A stretch of DNA of 29,880 nt, taken from Chara braunii. Lineage: Eukaryota > Streptophyta > Charophyceae > Charales > Characeae. The position numbers were made by a program, and so were the translations under genes. Positions 1 to 11,219 of this stretch are shown piece by piece. The stretch covers positions 1,250,882 through 1,280,761 of the forward strand of contig BFEA01000038.1 of assembly GCA_003427395.1 (NCBI GenBank), written 5' to 3'. The notes beneath the pieces are model-generated. The model saw only the letters and a program-made list of their open reading frames with translations. It was not told the DNA's origin and searched no databases. The stretch's first letter is position 1. The number at the start of each line of letters is the position of its first letter.

Positions 1-189
1 CACCGGTGGGGTCCCCCTCTGTTCCCTAGCCTCTGCCATCCACCTACTGTCCTCATGGCGCCCATTAAACGGCTGAAAATAGCTGAAAATAGCTAAAAAA
101 AGCTGAAAATAGCTGAAATCTTTTGGAGAGATACCGAAGAATACTGAAAAGTACTGAAAATTCTGAGAACTGTGAGTGGGGCCTCATCT

Positions 190-208
190 GCTGGGAACCG
201 GGCCCAGC
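190..208 (-). promoter_or_regulatory. Conserved LINE 3'-tail hairpin
   Basis: On the sense (minus) strand this is a 6-bp stem, GCTGGG with CCCAGC, around the 7-base loop CCCGGTT. LINE-C has the counterpart at 25895-25913: stem GCTGGA with TTCAGC and loop TCCGGTT. The stem changes keep pairing: one G-C becomes A-U, and another G-C becomes G-U, which pairs only on the sense RNA. Some LINE reverse transcriptases recognise a 3'-tail hairpin of their own RNA to start target-primed synthesis. That role here is inferred. Confidence 0.55.
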
Positions 209-316
209 GTCCTACCCTCTGTACAAAACACCTTTGCAAAAAAAACAAACCATAAGGGGGCGAGGGGCAACAGAACCCAGGCTGAAGATCAGGCTGAACT
301 GAGCTGAACCGGGCTA

Positions 317-477
317 CTCTGAGCTGCGCTGAAATCTGCTGCAGTGTGGGCTAGATAGGCTGAGAAACCAGGCTGATCCGAGTGGCTCTGAGCTGCGCTG
401 ACCTCCCTCCCTACTCGGAGGGCGACCGTAAACAGGCTGACCACCAGGCTGAACTAGGTTGCTCTGAGCTGCGCTGA
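317..477. repeat. Imperfect tandem repeat in LINE-A 3' region
   Basis: The 16-mer CTCTGAGCTGCGCTGA occurs at 317, 386 and 462, spaced 69 and 76 bp apart. Shared neighbouring words such as AGGCTGA and CTGCTGC suggest an old unit of about 70 bp. No function is evident. Confidence 0.6.
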
Positions 478-579
478 ACTCTGCTGCGCAGCTGAAGTAT
501 CTGGGATTTTCTGAACGCTCTCCAGTCCGGGTTTTACACCGTTGCGCAACTGAAGTATTTTATGAGGTTCGGTCCGAGC

Positions 580-3500
580 TTAGTCAGGCGGCAGGATTTC
601 GGCTAAGGACAGCGGATGGGGTGGGAATGGATCTGCAAAGTCCTGGGCGGGACGCAGTGGGAAGCCGGAGTCAATCTTGGTCCAGTCGTGGAAGATCAAC
701 TGATAGTCCCTTGTTATTTCAGCCTGGGATTCCTTTCGGGGTTCCCCTCGTGCTTCTCTCTCCGTCCGGCGACCGGTCCACGTTACTGCCGCCACCCATC
801 CCTCCCTTTCCCCCCCCAGCCAGTCCATGCAGAAGGTAGCAATGATCCGGTTCATGTCTCCCCAGGAGGACGTTTGGTCGAGCTTTTCTTTAGTTTTCTT
901 CCATTGTGCCGCCAGCTCATAATGAACCAGAGTCCGAATTTGATCCATCGCCTCTCCGTCCTCCACCCATGCTCCCTCTAACTCTAAACAACATCTTCGC
1001 CACCATGTAGTCCATAGTACACTCCGTCTACCCAGATTGTACATGTTCTCCTCAAATGTCTTCCCCCGTATTGGAGGGAAATGTCCCAAAAGTATGGCCC
1101 TCCACTCCCATGGCCATACTGTGCCCGGAACTATGTGTTGCCAGATTCTATCCCAACATCTCCACAGCAGTACCGACGCGGGACATTGGAGGAAAATGTG
1201 TTCAATGGTTTCGGCCCGTCTCCCCCCAGGGTAAATTCAGAGACATCGATGGCACCATGGTAGTGCCTTTCCTTGTTGCTCTAGGTGGGTGTGGTCTATC
1301 AGCCAGTCCTTAGTCGGCAGACACCTGTGTTCTAATTGCCACTGGAGGGCGGAGATCTTGGCGGGTCTTTTGTGGTGCTGAGCAAACCAGCGTATGGGCT
1401 TCAGTAGCTGGCGATCCACATTGAGGTGGCGGTACCATCTATCTTCTATACGTTCTCGAAGTCTGCATTTCGGTCTGAGCATTCGGTAGGCCGACTTGGA
1501 TTTTAAGTTCCGTAATGTCAGTGTTTTTGCCTCCCCTTTCCTGGGANGAGTGTTCATGGTCCACCGCCACTCCTCAGGGNCCNGGGGGAGGTCTTCAATT
1601 GGGACCATTGGGTGGTACACCCTCTGGTAACTTCCATCAGTAATGACCCTGATGCGATACACCTCATTCTGCTTTTTCCAGATGAAGGGTTGGTGGCTGC
1701 CCCTTAGTCCATCGTCCTTTAGAATGGAGAAGACTTCTACTAATACCTGTGATTGATTAGCTAGGTGCACATACCCTACTTCCCCCTTGTGGCCCGGAAG
1801 CCCCACCCAGTCATCTTCTCTTGCACCGGGGCCTTTCCTGAGGGTAATGTACCAGTGGAGAGGGAAGCTGTCAATCAACTCGCTGAGTGCTCTCTCAGTG
1901 AANTGNCANTACCGCAGGGTTGCTCTTATCCTNTCCGTGCTTTTCCAATTTCCTTCCTCCGCATCCCAGAAGTCCCCAACCCTTCGGATCCCGTGTTTCA
2001 CCCACNCTTTCCATGGGGAATCTGANGCGCATNGTATCNGCCCTCCCGGGTCAGTTATTAATCGGTTGCCGAATAAGGGTTGCCTAAAGATTTCTTCCCA
2101 CCTCTCCGGCGCGGGTCGGTCGGGGGGCGGGAGCTTCCTCCATGTACGAATGAGGCGTACCCAGTATTTGTCTGTGGGGTCCCCATTCCTGTACTTCTTG
2201 GGTATCCTCCAGTACCTGTCTTCCAACCATATGCGGGGGTCAATTTCTGGTGGAGATTCTGGGGCGAGGTCTGAAATCTGTGCCAGGGCGAGGGGGACCC
2301 ATGGCGACGTAGGTGAAAAGATGATGTGTTGGAGCCAGCGAATCGAGAGGGCTTGAAATTGCGTGGCTGGGTCTATGATACCCAATCCGCCCCTGTTCTT
2401 GGGTTGAATCACCGAGTCCCACGCTACACGGCTTATGGCATGGGAATTGCTGTTGTCGCCCCTCCATAGGAAGGCCGCAAGTTGTTGTTTCAATACTTTA
2501 AGCCCTCCGTTGCTCATAGGCCATAGGACGACTTTGTACCATAGGGTAGCCAGGACCACATTATTAATGACGAGCGCCCGCCCAAAGATCGATGTTCGTT
2601 TGTTGTTCCATTTTTCCAGCTTAATTTGTGTCGGTCCGGTCAGCCATTCAGCAGTGGATGCTGGTCTGCCTCTGGCGGTAATTAGTGCCCCCAGGATTCT
2701 CAAGGGGTCTTCCGGAGGGAGCCATGTGATGCGTGGGTGTTCCGGAGGTCTGCCCCCTTGGTGATGCAGCCACCAGCCCGTGGTCTTTTGTCCCCAGTTG
2801 ACGGATATGTCTGACAGACAACAAAATTTGTTCATGAGTTGTTGAATTTCCTTCATATTGGCCTCGGTTGCATCCACTAATATAGTCAGGTCATCAACAA
2901 ATAGAGAGCAAATAGGTATCCCCTCCTCGGGAATGTTTGATATCGCGATACGTGTGAGGTCTTTGTTCTGTCGTAGATTAGCGGATAGTGCTTCCATGAT
3001 TACGAGGAAGAGGTAGGGTGCGATAGGGTCCCCTTGTCTTACCGATCGTTGGAGTTCAAAGGGGGGTGTCACCGAGCCGTTGATTTGGACGAAAGTAATG
3101 GCGTTTTTATGGAGGATCTTCACCCAGTGCCGGAAGGAGGGTCCAAAATTCATTCTTTCCAAGCACATTTCTAAGAGCTCCCAGTCCACGTGGTCGTAGG
3201 CTTTTTCGAAGTCTATGAAAATTATCGCCGCATTGGCCTTCTTTCGCCGTGCTAATTGGACCACGTCATTGACTAACAGGATGTTCTCTTGTATGTTCCT
3301 TCCAGACATGAAGCCTGTTTGGGCTGGGTGAATGACCTCTTCTAGGACCGTTGCCATACGGTTTGCCAATGTTTTGGCAAGTATTTTGTAAACAACCGTG
3401 AGTAGTGTAATAGACCTGTAGTTCCAGATATTCATTTTATACCCTTTTTTGTAGAGGAGAGATAGTACTCCTTTTTCGACTGTTTCCCCCATTTCCCCGA

Positions 3501-5145
3501 CCTCCCATACCCTTTGGTAGTATTCCCATAGGTCGAGGTTTAAGTCTGTCCACATGGCTTCCCAGAATTCCTTGGGAAAGCCGTCCATCCCTGGGGTTTT
3601 ATCTTCCTTCATTTGAAGAAGTGCCGACCATATTTCATCTTTTGTTAATTTAGACTCGAGCTTGTTGCGCTGTTGGGGAGAGATATGACGGTCCATCGGG
3701 AGAAGAAAGTCCTGAATCTGACGGGTCCTGTGTCCCGCTTGTGGGACTTGGGAAGTGTATAGTCGTTTGAAAAAATTCCTCGTGATTACTGTGCAATGCG
3801 TTGTATCTGTGGCAATAGTATTGTTATCCTCTGGGTCAAAAAAGGCTTCAATGATAGTCCGCTGTGTCCGCACGGTGGCCATGGAGAAAAAATGGGTGTC
3901 CATCGAGACTTCATAGGAGAGTTTAGCCATTTTCCCTCTGATCCTGATTCCTTGCCATCTATATTGGGCGTACTGTAGGAGACGGTCTTTGACATTTTGG
4001 ATGGCGGTGATGAGTTGCTCTTTTTCCTGATCGGAATTAAGATGTCGCGAGTCTACCTGGTTTTCCAGGCGTAGGAGTTCGTCGTAGGCCGTCATTTCGT
4101 GATGTTGTCATAGGGCTGCTTTGGCTTTAGAAAATTCCTTGCACTTCCGGGTTAGGAAGATCAGGCCGTTGTTAAACCATTCGAGGTAAGATCCGAATAA
4201 ATGTTTTTGTTGGCGCCAAAAATTACATTCTTGGCGGATCATTTGTGGGAATGATGGGTCTTTAAGTAAGGAGGTGTTCAGTTTGTAGAACCTAGGCCCT
4301 TGATCAGGCCTTTTCCTCATCGTTAGTACTATGCCACAAGTCTTGTGGTCAAGCCCTGGGTGCGGGCTACGAGGGAGTATTAACGACCACCGGAAGGCGC
4401 CCTCTAGATCATCAGACAACTAAATAAGATCTATTCTGGATTTAGAAAGGCGTGCCGGGTCGCTGTCTCGGATGCATGTGAATGTTCTGGATTGAGGGTG
4501 CAGACGTCGGAATGTATCAAAGACAGAAAGAGCCTTGCAGAGATCTGCTAACATCTGCTCATCTTCTACTGCCGCGAAAGAGGGGGATTCGTGGGGATTC
4601 CATCTGTCAAGGCTTCTATTGGGTGTTGCATTAAAGTCCCCGGCGATTATTAAGGGTATACCTTCCAGGACTTGCGTTCCCATCGTCCCCAAGAATTCTC
4701 GTCTGTCGCGGACTGAGTTTGGCGAATAAATGGAGAAGACACAGAGCAGTTATAGTTCTAACATTCCCAGGACCGAAACCCATCGCCCTCCCACTTCGTC
4801 TACTGCCCAGTGGACCGGTTGAAATCTAGAATTCGGGGGTATCCACATTGCGACTCCAGCCGAGCCTGGTCTGGGTGCGTGAGCTCTGATAGCAGTGTGG
4901 GGCCAGATCATCGTATAGACCCTATTATGCTCTGGGGTGTTCTGTAAATGAGTTTCCTGTATACAAATTATGTCTGGCCACCGTCTCCCTCCTACCCCCC
5001 TGAGTTGATCCCAGATGGCTTGGTGTTTCTCTGGTTTGCTCGATGCCAGGCCGTTGACGTTGATGGAGCGTAAGTCGAGGTCGACAGCCTCCACACATTT
5101 CTTCCATACCGGATTCCTACAGTATAGTGTATCTAGATCCTCCAT
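580..5145 (-). pseudogene. LINE-A ORF2: endonuclease, reverse transcriptase, zf-RVT
   Basis: This is the replication protein of an L1-type LINE. It nicks target DNA and copies its own RNA there. The ATG at 5145 (MEDLDTLYC) opens 1,521 codons in a single frame. The N-terminal endonuclease shows QETHL (about 4960), AGDFNATPN (about 4630), SRIDLI (4423-4440) and LDHK. The reverse transcriptase shows FIDFEKAYDHVDW (about 3181-3222), VRQGDPIAP and the active-site FVDD (2890-2901). The C-terminal zf-RVT has CHRC, then HIFLQC past a stop. Four stops break the frame: TAA 4750, TAG 4420, TGA 4108 and TGA 1237. There is no net frameshift over 4.57 kb, so decay is by point mutation. Eleven single Ns (1547-2039) leave some residues unknown. 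The family is certain; activity is excluded for this copy. Confidence 0.95.
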
Positions 5146-5284
5146 TATCTTAAGATTCGTTCCCTGATTTCATGGTGGACCCCTGGTCTCATAGCGGATG
5201 CCATTGCCTAACATCCCATCTGTCCGAAAGTAGAATTTTCTTCTGCACAATGTGACATAGGCATTTGCATATATCGTCCTCGGG

Positions 5285-7810
5285 CTAGTACTCACTAGTT
5301 TTTATCGTAGCGCACTGTAGATCCAAGAGGGCATTGTGGCAGTACCAGCCCAGGTTGGCAGATTTGTTGGATTTGAAAAGCAGGTAGAGGTCATTCTTAG
5401 CCATCTGCTCACTGCTTGTCCCAACAAACCACATGCCTGCTCTGGCCCCAGGGGCGTAGTGTTTGGGGATAAAGTCGGACATTTGGTTGGTAAAGGCTAT
5501 GTCCCATTCCCTCCGATCTCCTCCCTGAGGCGCGAAGTCCCAGCCGTGTAGCGTCACTCCCCCGTATTTCCCCACCGGGGAGAGGCCTAACTCCTATTTC
5601 TTATCTACCTTTCTGAGGGGGACCACCATGACTCCACTTAGTTTAGATGCAGGCAGCTCGAAAAGGCCCGGTTCTATGAGCTGCCTTAGCTTAAGTCTGC
5701 GTGAAGTCATTCCTTCCTCAGTTACTTCCCTTCCCTTGGCCTCTGGGACGTGAGTCTTCTGTGTTGGATGATGGGCCACTGGGGGATGGAATCTACTCGG
5801 GGCCACGGCCATTATTCGCTGGAAGGCCTCTGCCCATGTCAGATGGGGGGGAGGTCCGGTCGTTAATGCGGTTCTTAGTGATGGACTATTGTTCAGGAGC
5901 CCCACCAACTCGGCATACGTTTTGTCTCAGTATTCCTCCCCCTCATATGGGCAATTCGACTGGAGGTGCTTAAGTATCCAGATGACCACCACTTGGATTT
6001 TCTGGTCTAATCCCATCTCTTGTGGGGGGGCGTCCGGGTCAGCAGGGGCTTGGCTGGAGTTTTCCATTTCCACGTCGGGGGGGGGGGGAGATGTGTCCAC
6101 CTCCATCTGTTGTGCCCCAAAGGCGTCAGAGCATAAGTCATAGGGGAGCGATCTCACTTCTTCTGGTTTGGATTGTTGATGTTGTTGTTGCCGTTCTTGT
6201 TCCGGTTGATCTGCTTGGGGTTGGGGCGGTCGCTGCTCTTGATCCGGCTGACCGGACCCTTGCTGAATTTCTGTTGTGTGCAGTGGCTGTATTTGTTGTG
6301 TCTTCTCTCTCGCTTGCTGCTTCAGCCGCATACCCTGATGGCCTCCGCGTACCTTTCATACTCCGGTAACTTCTCCTTGTCGGCCACTTCCCTAACTTTT
6401 CCGTTTATCCCCCCTTCCCCTGAGGTTGCCATGTGCACCATGTTTGCAAGTGGTGTCCTAGTTGGGGCATCGTGGTTGTTTGAATTTTCTTTGGGCGGAA
6501 CGGTTTGAAGAAGCTGCCCAGGCCCAGGCGCTCGGTCACAGTTTGGAGCCCCCTCCCTCCCTTCGGTATGGTTAGGCTCTTTGGGGGCCCCATCCGAGTG
6601 ATCACGGACCTGTTCTTTCCCTTTATGCTCCTTCGGGGGCACAACCTGGAGTTCCTGCCCCGGCACCCCTTGCCCTTCCTCCCCTTGTCCCTCCTCCCCG
6701 TCCTCCAGACATGCGAAGCAGTTGTGGTTGTCCAGGGTGCCCACTCCTTTTCCTTCTGCGGTTTTCTGCACGCCATCCTTCTTCTTTCCTCCCACGACCT
6801 CCCAGACCCCTTGCTTTTTAGCCTTGGTAGGGGGATTTTTTAGGTGCACCTCCAGGGGTTTGGGCGGGGTCCAGGTTGCTGGTGGCTGAGACCCCGGGCG
6901 CGGGTCACCTTGTCCTTCCCAGGACCAACCCGTCACCTTCTCATCTTTTCCATTCCCACAAGGTGTGTCAATGTAGACCCACCCTTCGTGCCCAGGATCA
7001 ACTGTCTGCCACTTAATATCGTCAAAGGGGTCCTTTTTGAGGCGCCTTGTGGGCCTAGCAATGCGTGAGGGGTGGCGGGAGCAGATTGTGTCTGTGTACA
7101 AGTGGCCGTAGGCCTGGCATTTCACACACCATGGTCTGAGCTTGTGGACGGTGTGGATCCGATAAAGTTTCCCCCCAACACTGAATGGGATGACGTCATC
7201 GATTGAGAAGACGTGCTCGTCAGCTAGATTAATGGCTAGCATTAGGTGGTCGTCTCTTCGCGCCACGTGGGGGGGAAGTGGATTAATAAAATCTACCACA
7301 TCGTATTTCTCCGCGAATTCCTGGACGAATGCGGCTTGAATCTCGATCGGAATGTGGCGGAATTCGACCCAGAAGTGCTCCTTCATCATCTGTTCCCTGC
7401 GTTCCTCCGTCCGCTAAGGCTTCGGAGGAGCCCAGGGGTAGATGCGGACTTCTGATCTGTCGCAGCGGAGGGATCTCCATTTGTCCATAATTTTTTTGTC
7501 CTCCTCCTCTTCACAAAGAACGGTGATGACCAAGGTGGACACAGGTTGGATCAGGAACAATTCTCGCGCGTTTGTTTGCAATCCTTTGAATGTCGTTAAC
7601 CGCTCCCTGATCCAACTCACTTTATCATTCGTTGACTTGTATGATGCATCATCGTGGAACGCCTAGTTGCTTGCGTGGCGAGCATACAGTTCGTCTCTTG
7701 TTTTAACAGCACTACCTGGCTAGGACTTCTTTTGATGAAAAAGCAGACTTTGCCTTCCTTGGATCTTAAAGTGGAGTCTTCCAGATGCTAAGGATGGGAC
7801 ACAGGGGATA
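5285..7810 (-). pseudogene. LINE-A ORF1: DUF4283-like RNA-binding protein
   Basis: The first ORF of plant L1 elements encodes an RNA-binding coat protein. Here it runs from about 7810 (GRLHFKIQGRQSLLF) with no certain start codon. The segment around 7400-7550 (KWRSLRCDR, then YPWAPP) followed by HFWVEFRHIPIEI resembles the two halves of a DUF4283 domain. Next comes CVKCQAYGHLYTDTIC, a zinc-knuckle-like motif with spacing C-x2-C-x4-H-x6-C instead of the usual C-x2-C-x4-H-x4-C. A long polar linker, a Gln-rich stretch (about 6150-6330) and an unrecognised C-terminal domain ending LDLQCATIKTSEY follow. Breaks are in-frame stops at about 7720, 7656, 7414, 5927 and 5594, and a frameshift near 6325. 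It ends 140 bp before ORF2. Confidence 0.85.
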
Positions 7811-8066
7811 AGGTTGGCAGGGTAAAGGTGGGAGAGGTGTCTGGTAGCGGAGGTGGCAGGGGAGGGGGAAAGGGAGCAGGAGCGGGCCGCGGCGATGGAC
7901 ACAAATTGGGACACCGTGACGATGGAGGAGGAGGAGGGTAACGTAGGGACGGAGGGGGGGGAGGAGGAGTGGCCAGGGGAGGTGACAGGGCAGAGGTGGG
8001 GAGCGTGGGGGGGTTGGGGGGAGGAACGGACGGAAGTGGACGGTCAGCTTGTGCAAGCGGGATGTG
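7811..8066. other. Purine-rich (plus) / proline-codon-rich (minus) low-complexity stretch
   Basis: The plus strand is rich in GGA, GGG and GAGG; the minus strand reads as a long Pro-rich frame in more than one phase. A similar C-rich stretch follows the related LINE-B fragment at 11266-11340. It could be the 5' end of LINE-A ORF1 or the 3' tail of the adjoining LINE-B fragment. I do not support a gene here. Confidence 0.4.
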
Positions 8067-8368
8067 CTGGGGTTGGGATTCCATGTCCCCTGCGACGGGC
8101 GAGAATTGTGAAGGTAGATTCTGGCCGTTAGTTGGTTGTGCCCGAGGACAGTGGGTGCCCGGGGATGGGACCATCATGGGAGCTCCCTCCATTAGTCGGC
8201 GAAAGGCGGATCACGGTGGCCATTTCCACCTATGATTATCCTGCCACCAGGGTTTCCATTGTAGGTGTAGGGTGTCGTCTACCTTTGCAATCTGCCTACC
8301 TGGATCTAGCCATGTGTGTTGAAAGGTGGTTAACTGCTCGTCCCTTTGTGCCTGGTCCGCCTGGTAGA
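8067..8368 (-). mobile_element. LINE-B 3' fragment, copy 1
   Basis: About 300 bp match 11345-11640 in the same orientation. On the minus strand both encode QRDEQLTT followed by WLDPGR and WKPWW, the far C-terminus of a LINE ORF2. It corresponds to the WLGGEREGW region of LINE-A and LINE-D. Similarity to copy 2 stops near 8368. The next 60 or so bases (8369-8431) match nothing else in the window and form the junction with LINE-D. Confidence 0.7.
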
Positions 8369-8431
8369 GAGATGTGGGAATGCCTGGGGGGGGGATTTCG
8401 CGGGACAATCAAGGGTACCTATCGAACGGTC

Positions 8432-11217
8432 TTCAGGCGGTGGGTTTGTATCCTCCATCACAACGCTACCACCTGTATCCAAGTCAAAAGGGAGTCTGGC
8501 GCCGCCCCTAAAATTAGAACGTTTGGTCCATCAGGGTGACCCGATCGCCCCCTTTTTGTTCCTAATTATTATGGAGGCTATGGCCTCCAACCTGCGGGCT
8601 CACAAGAATATTACCAAAATTCAAATTGCACAAATACCGGAAGAGGCCATTCCTATTTAACTGCCATTTCATCAAAATGGACATCTTTTATTTTTTGAAA
8701 GAAATTGAAACCGAGTTTTTTGGCCGAAAACTCGTCAAAATTTGTTGTTCCTGAGGGTCCAACGTTTTACAAACGCCGGACCCCCTGGCTGTACATGGAC
8801 CTAGCTTGAGACCAGGCACCTCCAGGCTGTCCTGCCTGGAGGTGCCTTGTCTCAAGCTAGGTCCATGTACAGCCAGGGGGACCCTCAGGAACAACAAATT
8901 TTGACGAGTTTTCGACCAAAAAACTCAGTTTCAATTTCGTTCAAAAAATAAATAATGTCCATTTTGATGAAATGGTCGTTATTTGTTCCCTATTTGCAGA
9001 TGACCTCACAATCATGATAGAGGCCACTCACGGTAACCTAAAGGAAATCCAGAAAATGATGGAAAAATTTGCAATGGTCTCCGACATGACGGTGAACTGG
9101 GGGAGCAAGGCGCAAGGATGGTAGATACACTATCCGAGGGGACGTCCCCCAGATTCACCACAAGTTGCATGGAAGCCACTGGATGCTCCGCTAAGAATCA
9201 TACGAGTATCCATGACAGCAGTGGGATGCCCACCAACAAATGATGAATGGATAAGCTCTCCCGCAGTGCAAAAACTCTGCAACTGGAAAAATAGGCATAC
9301 CTCTCTTTTTGGTCGAGCACTGGTTATCAATAATGTTGTCTACGCAGCCTTGTGGTACAAGTCGGTGCTCTGGCCACTTAGTAAAGGAGCGTTGAGGAGA
9401 CTTAGAAGAAAGGCAACAAGCTTCCTGTGGAAAGGGGATAATGAGAACAGTAAGGTCATTTGCAAGGTAGCGTGGAACTTAATTATCCAGCCCAAATCCC
9501 AGGGGGGTCTGGGGATCATAGACCCCACCACACAGACTCAGGCATTGCAAGTGCAATGGGTGAAAAAATTGATCTTCACACCCTACAGTCCGTGGTGCAT
9601 AATGGCCCTCGAGCACCTGGCCCGCCTTGCCCCAGCCGCCCCGCAAGGGGTACACCCACTGACCTAGCTAGAGGACCGCTCTTGGATAATCCCATGCAAA
9701 ATCCCATGGAAAGACAGAGATTTGGAAGAGGAGGATCAGTCGGGGGACACTTTTTTGCCATCCCCACTGTCCGTATGGAGGAGGCTTCCGCTCCCTAACA
9801 AAACCATCCCCGACCGTTGGGAAGAGGTATTTTGACAACCTTTGTTCGAGAACCGATGGTTGACAGATAAACAGGGCTACATCAAGTCGAGTTCAGCCTC
9901 ACCATGGAAAAGTTGGGTTAAGCGCGGAGTGCTCAGGATAGGGGATTTGTGGGACCAAGAAAGACAAGATTGGAAAACAGCACAACAGTTACGGGAAACT
10001 TTGCTTTATTGCCACCATGTGGAAGAGCACTTGAACGATCTGATCGAGACTGTTCCACTGGCACGGTACCAAGTCCTCAAACACGGGTCGTCCTTCGGGG
10101 AGGGAGATTGGGTAGCGACCAAAGAGGTACCCCTACGAATTGGTCAGATTCATATGGTAGCCCCCTGAATGGTCCTGGTGGAATTCTATGCGAGTACACG
10201 GACAGGAATACTAGAAGGAAGCACGACCCCTTTCGAATGGATAAAAAAATTTGTAGTTTATCAAATACGAGTCATGGAAGGGGGCGGGGAGAGGGTGGCT
10301 TATCAACTGCAATGGGCAGTTCAGGAATTGGCCCTGGACCCAGAGGAATGAACTTGGTTGCTCCCTCAGAGAAAAGGGGGGGGTGCAACAGGCCATATAA
10401 CCCTTCACCGACTGTCCGTCAAATCCACCTACAGAATGCTCAGGGGCAAGAAGAATTTAAGGGACGTGGTTATAGATCGTTGGGCCCGTTAGTTAAATGT
10501 CGACCGCTCCCTCGTGTTGCCGATACGTTGGTTTAGGGGCAAAAAATCTAAACCTGCGAAAATTTTCTCCTTACAATGGCAGATAGCACACCGTTGCTTG
10601 CCCACAAACGACTGGTTAATAGACCACACAAATCTGGAGCAGCGGGGGTTGGCGCTCCATGGTGTAAACGATGTCTACATATGTTCCCCTCCCACAAGAA
10701 GGTGGAGACTATTGAGCATATTTTCATACAATGCCCAGTAGCCCAGTTTATGTGGCGGTGGTGGGACCAGGTCTGGCGAAAGATGGTGACTGAAATCCCC
10801 TGACCATGGTCATGGTGGGCCATTCTGGTAGGTCATTGGCTCTTGGAAGGAGAAGGTTCGGCCTTTGTAGAGAACATGTTCTGGCTAGGTAGACGGGCAG
10901 TGATGTGGGCTCTCTGGTGGCAGAGGTGCGTTCTGGCTCTGGAAGAGGTGAGCCTGGTGAGGATAGAAGGGGGGGAAATCATCGAACAGATTCAACAACA
11001 GATACAACTAACACTCTTAAGAAGTTGGTCTGACACGAAATCACAACTAGATCTTTTCACACAAACCACTGACATTAGGAGAGTGATTACAACATTTTTC
11101 ATGGATTGGTTGGGCGGCGAAAGGGAAGGATGGGTAACAAAGGTCAATTGGGGAGGGGAAAGGGACGGAGCCCCAGCCCCGCCCCCACATCCCCTCGCCC
11201 TGGCAGACAGCCCCCCT
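8432..11217 (+). pseudogene. LINE-D ORF2 remnant: reverse transcriptase and zf-RVT
   Basis: This is part of a LINE replication protein. A frameshift near 8485 precedes VHQGDPIAPFLFLIIMEA. The frame then reaches PEEAIPI, is cut by the MITE, and resumes after it as CSLFADDLTIM, the active-site motif in FADD form. Downstream are SLFGRALVINNVV, QPKSQGGLGIIDP and the zf-RVT region CLPTNDWLIDHTNLEQRG, then CKRC and HIFIQCP after a single-base frameshift near 10660. The in-frame stops I find are TAG 9122, TAG 9665, TGA 9833, TGA 10166, TGA 10349, TAG 10490 and TGA 10801. The stop at 9833 sits where LINE-A has Arg (EIFRQPLF), consistent with CGA to TGA. It is more decayed than LINE-A. Confidence 0.92.
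8659..8980. mobile_element. 322-bp palindromic (foldback) MITE inside LINE-D
   Basis: Almost the whole element is one inverted repeat. The ends are AACTGCCATTTCATC and, reversed, AACGACCATTTCATC. The arms match closely to the centre, where CCTCCAGG and CCTGGAGG flank an 8-base loop (8819-8842). The left arm has about 22 extra bases near 8771-8792. The flanks carry ATTT on both sides (8655-8658, 8981-8984); TATTT is possible if the last T of the element is counted. Removing the element and one ATTT joins PEEAIPI to CSLFADD in frame, matching PICSLFVDD of LINE-A. It encodes no protein. The superfamily is not clear from a 4-5 bp duplication. Confidence 0.9.
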
Positions 11218-11219
11218 CA

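Larger units (their letters stand above)
1..579 (-). other. 3' untranslated region of LINE-A
   Basis: No coding frame is supported here. It lies downstream of the LINE-A ORF2 stop. It contains short imperfect repeats: a GCTGAAAATA-type run at about 72-120 and three copies of CTCTGAGCTGCGCTGA (317, 386, 462). It also has a hairpin (190-208) that is partly conserved in the 3' untranslated region of LINE-C. Whether the outermost 100 bp or so still belongs to LINE-A is not clear. Confidence 0.6.
1..7810 (-). mobile_element. LINE-A, near full-length L1-type non-LTR retrotransposon
   Basis: Read on the minus strand this is ORF1 (about 7810 to 5285), a spacer of about 140 bp, ORF2 (5145 to 580) and a 3' untranslated region reaching the window edge. 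ORF1 has a DUF4283-like RNA-binding region and a zinc-knuckle-like motif. ORF2 has endonuclease, reverse transcriptase and zf-RVT modules. This is the layout of plant L1 elements. The 5' end is uncertain, because upstream of about 7810 the sequence becomes purine-rich and then joins a fragment of another LINE. No poly(A) tail is visible, so the 3' end may lie outside the window. Stops in both ORFs and a frameshift in ORF1 make this copy non-autonomous. Confidence 0.9.
8432..11219 (+). mobile_element. LINE-D, 5'-truncated relative of LINE-A
   Basis: This fragment starts inside the reverse transcriptase domain (RRWVCILHHNA, matching RHWVKILHKNA of LINE-A) and runs to the C-terminal tail (HPLALADSPP against HPLSLAEILPPD). 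5' truncation is usual for LINEs, because target-primed reverse transcription starts at the 3' end. The true 3' end and any tail are lost in the assembly gap at 11220. A palindromic MITE sits inside it at 8659-8980. Confidence 0.9.

Noticed and set aside
7788-8192. Pro-rich minus-strand frame of 134 codons
   Set aside because: Low-complexity C-rich sequence that is open in overlapping frames and spans a junction between two LINEs; not supported as a gene.
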